From assembly GCA_016709995.1 (NCBI GenBank), contig JADJLQ010000001.1:1274001-1338000 (forward strand): a stretch of 64,000 nt of DNA, written 5' to 3'. Each line of letters begins with the position of its first letter. The first letter of the stretch is position 1. The notes beneath the pieces were generated by a model. That model saw only the letters and a program-made list of their open reading frames with translations, was not told the DNA's origin and did no database searches. The stretch is from Saprospiraceae bacterium (GTDB lineage: Bacteria; Bacteroidota; Bacteroidia; Chitinophagales; Saprospiraceae). A program made the translations under genes and the position numbers. Positions 55,674 through 64,000 of the stretch are shown piece by piece.

Positions 55674-58600
55674 CTACCTCATAATCACCACATACCCCTT
55701 TATCGGGGCGTTTATGCTCCCCAGATCCAGCAGATAATAGTATGTGCCTGAAGGCAATGGTAACCCTTGAGTATTGGTGCCTTCCCAATTATTTCTATAA
55801 TCATCCGTATGAAAAACCAGGTTGCCCCACCGATTGTATACAGTAAGTTTGGTAGGTTTTGGGCCGAAAGCTCCAGGGCAGTTTTGTAAAGCCTCGACAA
55901 AAAAGTATCTGTTCTCACCACTTGGCCCGGTTGGGAATATGACATTGGGCAGGACTAAATGGTTACGATCCAGGCAAGGTGATTCGATCTCAAATTCAAT
56001 CTTAGAGAAACTGCATACTTCAGGACATGCTTGTAGACAAACCTTGTAATTTAATACTTCTTTACCGGAGAAGGTTCGACTTGGGGTGAAGGTGCCTTTG
56101 CCAGTAGATTGAGAGTAGATGATAGCGCCATTTTGGGGATTGTCGATCGTCACTACCACCGGTGTTCCTGGCAATAAGTTATCATTGCTCAAAACATCAA
56201 ATAACTGAGCAGTAAGATATTTTAATTTATAAAAGTCCGGTTGAATGGGTATGATCACCCCGGTGTTAGATTGCCTTAAGTTGATACTCAATTCATTTAA
56301 GGCGCTAAATTTTGTGCGGCAATTATTGGTCTCTGTGATGGTGACTTTATATGACCCGGCAGAGAGTCCGGTGCGACTTCCGAGGTTTATTGGCGTATCG
56401 CTCCAAGTATAGCGGTACGGGGGTGTGCCGCCAGTCATCGCCAAAGAGATCTGGCCATCCTTGGCGGGGTAGCATGATTCAAACCTGGATACTACATTGA
56501 TGGTGTCCAGCAGTTTGGGTTGTACAAGATTGATTACCGTATCGATAAAACAGCCTGAGCTTTCTGCTACCCGGACATTATAGATGCCCGCCGGCAGATT
56601 ATTAAATATGGCTGGTCTCAAATTATCAGATTTAGTGCCAATGGATGCAGACGATAGGGATACCTGATCGCCAGTCATCAAAGAGCCATCTGAAAAGGTT
56701 CTTCCAATCGTCAAGCGGCCATCAGTATTACCAAAGCATCGTGGATTATCAATAGTGAGCGAAAGGTTTATATGCTTTTGAACAGCCAAACTAAAATAAG
56801 GTGTAGTATCGGAACACCCTTTGGCATCTCGCACTATCAAACGAATTGGAATTTCACTTACAGAACTAAAATTATTACCGATCTGCGTCCCTGCTCCTTC
56901 CCAATTGGCTAGAAATGGAGGAAAAGCACCGGAAGGGTTGGCGAGCACTCTTCCATCATTGACTCCGCTGCACCGGGGCAGTCTATCGATGGTATAGGCT
57001 GCTTGCACGCCTTCATTGATTAAGGTCACACTATCCGTTTTTACACATCCTTGTGCATCGGTTATTTTGACCGTATAAGTGCCTGGACCGAGGTTGGTGA
57101 TTCGATCACTTACGCTATTGGTAGACCATTCAAATCGATAAGCAGGGGTCCCTCCAGTAACTGCAGCTAAAATGCGGCCATCCTTGCCTTTGCAGGATAT
57201 ATTGGCCCGGTTACTGAAATCTATCGAAATATCTGTGATGGCTGAACTGATGGTAAAGGTATCCGTCACCGAAGAGCCTGTCGCATCTTTGGCTATAAGC
57301 TCGTAGGCTCCGGAGGCAAGATTAGAAAATATGGGAGTAGGTGCCAAAGCCTGTGCAAAACTGAGGGTGTCCGTGACGGCAGGGTTGGCGATCAATTTAT
57401 ATCTGATGGCGTAGGGGCCGGCACCTCCAAAAACCTGTCCGAACAATGTCTGCCCACATTGTAAATAATTAGCATCCAGGTCAGAGGATGGAGTAATATT
57501 CATCGTACAATCGAATACACTACCGGTAGCGGTGTTTATCGGTATAGAATTGCCATCCGCATCAGAGAGTTCGAGTCGGGGTAATGTAGGGCCCGGATTA
57601 GGCAATATCCTAACAGTATTTGGACCAGGAGGACCTTTTATTTTAAAACATAATTCCACTAAAGGTAATTCGTTTGTAAAATCATAAGAATTGAGATTAA
57701 AATCCACCCAGAAAAATTTGATAAAACCCTGAGCTACTGAATTGGTGACAATGGTATTATCCACAGTTGTTTGGAGAATAGGATTAAGATTTTTAGCACC
57801 GACATATTCTAATGATTGAGGATTAAATCCTACCGTAAATTGAGCTGCTGTAAGGTCTGGAATTCTACCGATAGATATTGGGAAACATACTTCCTGACCG
57901 ATCTGCCCATCCATACACCCTAGTTTGATCAGGCCCGGATCTTCCATGATGGTGATCCTTTCGGTGATGGAACAGCCATTGATGTCTTCGATGAGGATAT
58001 CATAAGTGCCGGGTTGAGGTACGGAGAAAGTCATGGCTTTGCCATTGGTGGCAGGTCCATTGGTGAGGCGACCCTTGAGATTGGCGTCCTTATTGTTGAC
58101 GATGGAGATTCGGGTATAGGTAGCTATTGGGTCAAACTCTGGTAGTCCCCCTGTGACTGTGAAAGTACCTGTGTAATTGTTAAGTCCATTGTTTGAAGCT
58201 GTCACATTGGTCATGACAAGAGCATTGAGATAAACTATTGAAAAGGCAGAGTCTTTGTTGACTGCTATGCAGGCTCCAGCTACATTGGAAGCATTTGGTT
58301 CGAAAAAGGGATTGGTAGCAAACTGATCCAGGGTAATGGGAGTAAACCAAAACTGAACCGGTTTTCCATTGTTGTAGGCATTTTGAAGATAACCGTCATT
58401 ATTAAATTCTATATCCCCATTGGCAGCTCCTCTAGCCAGCCACATACCTTGAGTCTGGTTCACTGGAGAGCCATTAACGATGATCGGAGACTTTTTATTA
58501 ATGCAGGCATCGTTTATGACTGCTGATAGACTGGGGCCATCTACGGTAGGCTTGCAGTTATAAAATACATAACCAATGCCGGGGATCGTAGCGGGTTTGG

Positions 58601-58844
58601 GATCCTGGAACAAAACATCCACTTTATTATGTACGATATTCAACCGATCTCCAAAACAGAGATACTTTATATTTTTAGACTTATTTAGCACATTACGGGT
58701 GATTTTGAAGGTGCCGGCACTAGTGCCTGCACAAGGAGCAGATCGAAATCCCGTAGATCTGCCCAGCGTCCCTTCGAAGCGCATAGCCTCAGGTCTTTGT
58801 GCTTGCAGCATTTCGATGCCACCTAAAGAAAAAATTAAAATCAA
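55674..58844 (-). CDS. Large T9SS type B surface protein with SprB-like and cohesin-like regions
   Basis: The 1056-residue frame starts at TTG 58844. A cohesin-like region is near 300-430 (GCMDGQIGQEVCFPISIGR; AAQFTVGFNPQSLEYVGAKN). SprB-type repeats follow (ISCKGKDGRILAAVTGGTPA; CYPAKDGQISLAMTGGTPPY), then a cadherin-like domain (LFDVLSNDNLLPGTPVVVTI) and the type B sorting domain (LVLPNVIFPTGPSGENRYFF; LTVYNRWGNLVFHTDDYRNN). The protein should be a surface adhesin or part of gliding. The signal peptide is cut: one more T in the run near 58846-58852 would join an upstream ATG to give MILRLVFFLILIFSLGG, so a slip or read error is likely there. Confidence 0.85.
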   Translation of the reverse strand: MILIFSLGGIEMLQAQRPEAMRFEGTLGRSTGFRSAPCAGTSAGTFKITRNVLNKSKNIKYLCFGDRLNIVHNKVDVLFQDPKPATIPGIGYVFYNCKPTVDGPSLSAVINDACINKKSPIIVNGSPVNQTQGMWLARGAANGDIEFNNDGYLQNAYNNGKPVQFWFTPITLDQFATNPFFEPNASNVAGACIAVNKDSAFSIVYLNALVMTNVTASNNGLNNYTGTFTVTGGLPEFDPIATYTRISIVNNKDANLKGRLTNGPATNGKAMTFSVPQPGTYDILIEDINGCSITERITIMEDPGLIKLGCMDGQIGQEVCFPISIGRIPDLTAAQFTVGFNPQSLEYVGAKNLNPILQTTVDNTIVTNSVAQGFIKFFWVDFNLNSYDFTNELPLVELCFKIKGPPGPNTVRILPNPGPTLPRLELSDADGNSIPINTATGSVFDCTMNITPSSDLDANYLQCGQTLFGQVFGGAGPYAIRYKLIANPAVTDTLSFAQALAPTPIFSNLASGAYELIAKDATGSSVTDTFTISSAITDISIDFSNRANISCKGKDGRILAAVTGGTPAYRFEWSTNSVSDRITNLGPGTYTVKITDAQGCVKTDSVTLINEGVQAAYTIDRLPRCSGVNDGRVLANPSGAFPPFLANWEGAGTQIGNNFSSVSEIPIRLIVRDAKGCSDTTPYFSLAVQKHINLSLTIDNPRCFGNTDGRLTIGRTFSDGSLMTGDQVSLSSASIGTKSDNLRPAIFNNLPAGIYNVRVAESSGCFIDTVINLVQPKLLDTINVVSRFESCYPAKDGQISLAMTGGTPPYRYTWSDTPINLGSRTGLSAGSYKVTITETNNCRTKFSALNELSINLRQSNTGVIIPIQPDFYKLKYLTAQLFDVLSNDNLLPGTPVVVTIDNPQNGAIIYSQSTGKGTFTPSRTFSGKEVLNYKVCLQACPEVCSFSKIEFEIESPCLDRNHLVLPNVIFPTGPSGENRYFFVEALQNCPGAFGPKPTKLTVYNRWGNLVFHTDDYRNNWEGTNTQGLPLPSGTYYYLLDLGSINAPIKGYVVIMR

Positions 58845-60184
58845 AAAACAAGGCGGAGTATCATCGTATCAGGGCATTCTATTCTTGTGATAGTATCATT
58901 ATTCATTTTGATTAATCGCAGTCACCTACCTCATAATCACCACATACCCCTTGATCGGCGCACTCACACTCCCCAGATCCAGCAGATAATAGTATGTGCC
59001 CGAAGGCAATGGTAACCCTTGTGTATTGGTACCATCCCAATCATTTTTATATTCAGTATTGCGGTAGACGAGGTCACCCCATCGGTTAAATACCGTGAGT
59101 TTGGTTGGTTTTTGTCCGTAGTCATCGGGGCAATCTATTAATGCTTGGACGATGAAATATCGATTGTCATTGGAGGGTCCATCGGGGAAAATCACATTGG
59201 GGAGGACGAGGCTGTTGCGATCGGAGCAGGGAGGGAGAACATCAAATTCTACTGTAGAGGAGTCACAAACATTAGGACAGGAGACAGGGCATACTTTATA
59301 CTTTAGAATCTCTTTACCAATAAATCCTAAGTCGGGAGTATAGGTGCCTTTACCTGAAGTTTGAGAATAAAAGCTTTTTCCATGTACCGGATTGTCTATG
59401 ACGACCATGACATTCAAGCCCTGAGGGATAATGTCATTAGCTAATACATCGAATAAGATGGATTGGTTGTATGGGACCTTATATTGATCTGGTTTGAGAA
59501 TGAACGCAGGCTTTATACTGAAAGAAATAGTAAATGTATCTTCATCAAAACAAGAACCGGACCCATCAAAAGCATACAATGTAGTGGTAGAAATTATTTT
59601 ATCGCCGGGTTTATAACTCATGCCAGATTTACCGGGGCCTGAAAAATATAGTCCGTTGCCGGTCAAGTTAATCCCTTTAAGTGTGGGTAATATATAGGAT
59701 GATCCACAAGATAATGCAGTGTCTCGGGGATTGTTAATTTGAGGAGCAGTGCCGGATGAAATTAATCGTATTGGGGGACTTTCCAGGGTCAGCTGTGGAG
59801 CTAACGGATTGGTTATTTTTACAGTATAAGTGCCGGTGTTGGTGGAGTTGAAGCCTATAAATGGAAGTTTATTACTCCCCTTGATTGAAATGAATGGAAC
59901 GCCATCCTTAAACCAGGAGTAGGTAGAACTAGTGACCGTATCGTCGATTTTCAGGTCAAGCGTATAGTCAGTGCAGGAGGGGATGGAGATGGTGGTATCG
60001 ACATAGATTTTTTGCTGTGGAGCGTAAACAAACCGATTAAATCCGCCATTATTTTCTATATGTCTCTGTACTTTCAATAGATTTTGTATTAGATGTTCAA
60101 AGGTTAGTTTATTGTCATCAATTGTATTCGAAATTAAGGAGGGATGTAGTACACTATTATCAGGAAATAAGCCTTTAAAATTAT

Positions 60185-61475
60185 GGTTCATCGCATTAAT
60201 GCATACTTCAACCGATAATTATGCAAATCAAATATTTTCAATCCGAAGTAATCAATATCTCGATAACCATAAGCTTTTCTTTTTAGTACTTTGATTTTGT
60301 TATTAAATCCTTCTAGCGGTCCAGTTGATAAACTAATATCAAAATCAAACCATCTTAAGATTGCTGTTCTAAACGAGCCTATCATATTTCCAACTTTTAT
60401 CAGCTGCTTAATTCCGCTATTTATAGCCCTGAGAACCCAGGTTTGCAAGTATGCTTCAGATTTTGCTTTTCCACCCAACCACCACATGGTTGTTAATTCT
60501 TCTTTCATATAGTACATTGTGGCCAATGGCTTATTCATTTGTAGCACCTTTTCCAATTTCTGCTTCTCATCTTTTTCGGCATTTAGGTTCTCTGAATTCT
60601 TTAATAATAGCCATCTACTGCCCTTCATTACTTGGCGGATACCAAGCCTCTTTTCCTCATTGTACATCTCTCGCCGTAACTCATCTATTTCAAAATTTAT
60701 TTTCTTTTTGATATGAAACCAATCGAATACTATTTTGTCATACCCTATATGATCTGTGACCGATTTGATATAGGCAGGACTCATATCTATTGCTACTGCC
60801 TTTATTTTGACTTTTGCTTCTTTGATTTCCTTCCAAAACTCCCTCAGACTAGCTCCATCTTTGCCTTTTTTGACATATAAGGCTCGTTTCGTTTCAGGTC
60901 CATTACTACTGTCATGTATTGGTGACCTTTGCTCACCGCGAATTCATCTATCGCTATATATTTAACTCTTCTAAAATCCATTTTCCTGTACCGTCTTTTC
61001 AGATACTCTTATCCATTTTTTAATCGTATGCCAGTGCAGTCCTGTGTAGTTTGATACATCTTCTATTGTCATACAGCTCAATAAACTTAAACACAGATTC
61101 TTTACGTTATTCGTGTAGTTTTTTTTTCTCAGCAAAGGATAGTTTCTCTTGTCTTAGTTTCAGACAATTCTTACATTCCAGTCGATACACCTTTGCTATT
61201 AGTCGCACAGCTCTTAGGCCAATCGGAACATCCCTGAACTCCCGAATTGTATAGCCTCGTTTTATCACATTCCGACTACCACATTCTCCACATTTCAAAT
61301 TGCCCTTCTTGGTTTCTATATGTATTCCGATATATCCATTGTCCTCTTCAACTTTTGTAATATCAACCCCTTTTATGCCATATCCTAATTCCAATATTTT
61401 TGAATCCATAGCTTTTTTTACTCTAAGATATTGATTTTCTGGTTTTTAAAAAAGTACTTGTTATTGCGATGAACC
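60185..61475 (-). mobile_element. ISL3-family insertion sequence, 1291 bp
   Basis: The ends are GGTTCATCGCATTAA (60185-60199) and TTATTGCGATGAACC (61461-61475), inverted repeats with one mismatch in 15. The target is duplicated: AAAATTAT at 60177-60184 and again at 61476-61483, an 8-bp duplication as expected of ISL3. It lies in the same direction as the LRR gene it interrupts. The intact duplication suggests a recent insertion. Confidence 0.92.
60188..61409 (-). pseudogene. ISL3-family transposase, frame-broken
   Basis: The N-terminal part (61107-61409) has the zinc-finger of ISL3 transposases (LKCGECGSRNVIKRGY; YRLECKNC). The C-terminal part (60188-60784) has the DDE catalytic end: SPAYIKSVTDHIGYDKIVFD, WFHIKKKINFEIDELRREM, STGPLEGFNNKIKVLKRKAY and GYRDIDYFGLKIFD. 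Between them (60785-61106) the frame is broken, with pieces such as CMTIEDVSNYTGLHWHTIKK and REFWKEIKEAKVKIKAVAID in different frames. It needs at least two indels to restore, so this copy is not autonomous as written. Confidence 0.85.
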
Positions 61476-64000
61476 AAAATTATTGTGTCCCCAATTTAAA
61501 TCTTTGATTTTTTTATTATTATTTAATATAGGTAAGGGGCCAGATAGCTTATTATCCAGCACTCCTAACACCACGAGATCCTTTAATGAATCAATATTAG
61601 GAAATGATCCGGTAAACATATTATGGTTTAACGTAAGATCTGTAAGATTCTTCAAGTATTTGAATGAAGGTAAATTTCCTGAGATATTATTTTCAGGAAG
61701 ATATAATGTGCTTAGACCTTGCAAATTGAGATCTATCAACGTTCCTGAGAGTTTATTTTGATCTAAGCGTATGTCCAGCACACATCCTTCTGTATTAAGT
61801 TTAATTCCATTCAAGGTATTTATAGGTGCAACTGAAATCCAATTTGTTTTGTTCTGCCACATGTTTCCTCCAGTTGAATCGTAAAATCTTCTTAACTCTA
61901 AAGAATCCGCAAACCTGTTGCATCCATTCTGAGGGCCAACCATCAGGTTTATTTTCCTACTCTCCAAGATCAGTTGAGGGGCTTTCGGATTTGTAATTTT
62001 TACAGTATAGATACCTGCATCTTCAGGCTTAAACGGCGAAAAAAGCAGTTTGTTTTTTCCTGTGATGATTTTATATACGGTATCATTTTTAAACCAAGTG
62101 TAAATACTAGTAGTAACAGTATCATCTATTTTAAGATCAAGCGGGTAATTGGAGTAGGCGGAATGGTGATTGCCGTATCCACATAAATTTTTTGTTGGGG
62201 TGCATAACTAAATAGACTTTGACTCCATTTATTCGTAACCTCTATTAGTGTCTTTATCTTATCATGATATTTTATGATATTGGAGAAGGTGAGTTTATTT
62301 CCTTCAAATGTCCCTCGACTAAGTAGGGGATTAGATATAGTATAGTCCTCTAAAGATCCCGTAAAATTATTGTTTGCCAGCCATACCTCTTTCAAATTTG
62401 GATATTTGTCAAGTTTTGGCACAGGGCCGGAAAATTTATTATCACTTAAGGTCAGTGTTACTAAATTTTTTAGATGCGAAAGGTCCGGTATTTGGCCATC
62501 CAGCCTATTATTTTGAACCCCAAAGTATTTTAGGAGTAAGCAACTTTTTAATTGTGGTAGAGAGCCACTTAAAAGATTTTGCTGTAACAGCAAGTCTTTT
62601 AGCAAAGGAAGATTTTTGAAATCGGGTATAATTCCAGTTAGCTTATTATCTGTCACATTTAATGTTTCCAAATTTGGGGTAAAATCAAATGAAGGAATAG
62701 GCCCTGAAAAATTATTATGATGTAGATATATCAATCGAAGAATAGGATTCTTTAAACTGGGGAGTGATCCATCCAATTTATTAGATTGAATTTGAATAGA
62801 CTCCAGGCTTAGTGCCTTGTCAAAGGCTGGTAAAGGTCCTGACAAGATGTTACTAAAAAGTGATATATTTCTTAGTTTGGTGAGCTTATTAAGACTTGGT
62901 ATATTTCCACTCAAACTATTAGACCCAAAATTTAAGTCAAGCAATAAGGGCAAATTATCAAAATCCGGAATAAGGCCATTAAACTTATTATTGAATAAAT
63001 GGATCGAAGTTAAAGAAGGAAAACCATTAAAATTTGGGATATTCCCTCCAAGTTTATTAGAAGCTAGATTGAGTTCTAAAAGATGTGGAAGATTTAAGTC
63101 AATCATAATTCCTGAGAGATTATTTCCAACAAACAGATCTGTCAGGTTGGCGGTATCACTTAAGTATATACCTGTAATACAACCTTCACCGCTCTGTTTT
63201 ATCCCCCACCATGTACTCATTGGCTTACTTAAATCCCATTTCTTCCACCAATTCAAGCCCCCAGTTGCATTATAAAACTTCACCAACTCTAAACTATCAG
63301 ACCTTCGGTCACAAACAAGTCTAGGGCCAGCATTCAACCTGATCGGCCAGCTCTCCAGAGTCAGCTGTGGAGCAAGTGGATTCGTAATCTTGACCGTATA
63401 GGTGCCCGCATCTGCACTCGTAAAAGGAGTAAACGGCAGCTTATTGCTTCCTTTGATGGTTTTGTAGAGTGTGCCATTTTTATACCAGGCGTAGCTGCTG
63501 GTGGTGACGGTATCGTCGATGAGGAGGTCGAGGGTGTAGCGGGTGTTAACGGGAATAAATATTGATGTGTCTACATATATCATTTTTTGAGGAGCATAGG
63601 TGAGTGTATCACCAGAACAAGTTGGACATAGATTATTGAGCACATCAGTAAGAGTTTTAACCTTTTTAATATTCCGAATAAAGCTTGAAAATGTAAGTTT
63701 ATTTTGATCAATCCTGTATCCATCTAGTTTTGGGTTGGTTAGAGTATGATCAGGTAAATAGCCACTAAGTTGATTCTCAAATAAACCTAAAGATTCCAGA
63801 TTAGGCAGTTTATCAAAATTAGGGATTGATCCTATAAGTCGATTCCCACTTAAATGTAAAGATTTCAAACTAGGCAGTTTATCAAAATTAGGGATTAATC
63901 CTGTTAGTTGATTGTAACCTAGATTTAAAAATTGCAGACTAGGCAGTTTATCAAAATTAGGGATTGATTCTGTAAGTTGATTCCCAGTTAAACTTAAATT

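Larger units (their letters stand above)
58926..64000 (-). pseudogene. Giant LRR / Ig-like T9SS type B surface protein, split by an ISL3 element (runs off window end)
   Basis: The gene reads in from beyond 64000. It has modules of leucine-rich repeats (LHLSGNRLIGSIPNFDKLPN; LTLSDNKFSGPVPKLDKYPN), each followed by a NKLTF segment, an APQ(Q/K)xIYVDT strand and an Ig-like domain (YTVKITNPLAPQLTLES). Three such modules are seen. It ends with a cadherin-like domain and a type B sorting domain (NRWGDLVYRNTEYKNDWDGT). A 1-base loss near 62157 shifts the frame (restored reading PPTPNYPLDLKIDDTVTTSI). At 60185-61475 an ISL3 element splits HNNF from FKGLFPDNSV. The protein is unlikely to be made whole. 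Confidence 0.83.

Overview
The window looks like a chromosome segment of a Bacteroidota bacterium, most likely from the Saprospiraceae or Chitinophagia side. The signs are a moderately AT-rich base composition, genes with T9SS type A and type B sorting domains, a TonB-dependent receptor, DUF5916, DUF2721, FG-GAP and SprB-like proteins, promoters of the TTG-N20-TAnnTTTG type, and few strong Shine-Dalgarno sites. I had only the sequence, so family names come from recognised motifs and not from database searches.

Region 1 (1-26.6 kb) is an ordinary, dense core region with intact genes. It carries a partial GH2 glycosidase, greA, a HIT protein, a Kbp-like BON-LysM protein, a TonB receptor, smc, fmt, a thioredoxin-fold protein, a Cys/Met PLP enzyme, a DUF5916 protein, MarC, a hydroxypyruvate-isomerase-like protein, a LolC/E-type permease, tyrS, a YggS protein, tRNA-Val(GAC), tRNA-Pro(CGG) and tRNA-Pro(GGG). 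A probable unannotated small RNA gene follows at about 24.3-24.5 kb.

Region 2 (26.5-44 kb) is accessory and decaying. A GC-rich NHL-repeat gene of foreign look occurs twice, 7.6 kb apart, in a ~1.4 kb duplication whose second copy carries a scar of the neighbouring VOC gene. Between and after the copies are a frameshifted LamG protein, a multiply frameshifted propeller-type histidine kinase beside an intact NarL-type regulator, two genes each split by one in-frame stop, an odd protein made almost wholly of seven 35-residue repeats, a relic of a restriction locus, a MITE and an IstB relic, with a DUF1080 lipoprotein and an Lgt-like gene.

Region 3 (44-55.5 kb) is a layered defence island. A 150-bp direct repeat (hsdM promoter plus its first codons) brackets a cassette with the C-terminal part of BREX BrxC, a complete three-gene HipBST toxin-antitoxin module with palindromic operators, the N-terminal stub of BREX PglX, and a LytTR protein. 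After it comes a type I restriction-modification locus, hsdM - GxxExxY - rhuM - hsdS (frameshifted) - GxxExxY - hsdR. I read this as a BREX locus with HipBST between brxC and pglX that was later mostly replaced by, or recombined into, a type I system.

Region 4 (55.5-64 kb) holds two tandem, related T9SS type B surface proteins on the minus strand. One is intact except for a likely slip in its signal peptide. The other is a very large LRR/Ig-like protein that runs out of the window and is cut by a 1291-bp ISL3-family element with an 8-bp target duplication.

Most of the frameshifts I could reconstruct are one-base contractions of short homopolymers, so sequencing error must be weighed against real decay. 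The two in-frame stops, the IS insertion and the BREX stubs cannot be explained that way.
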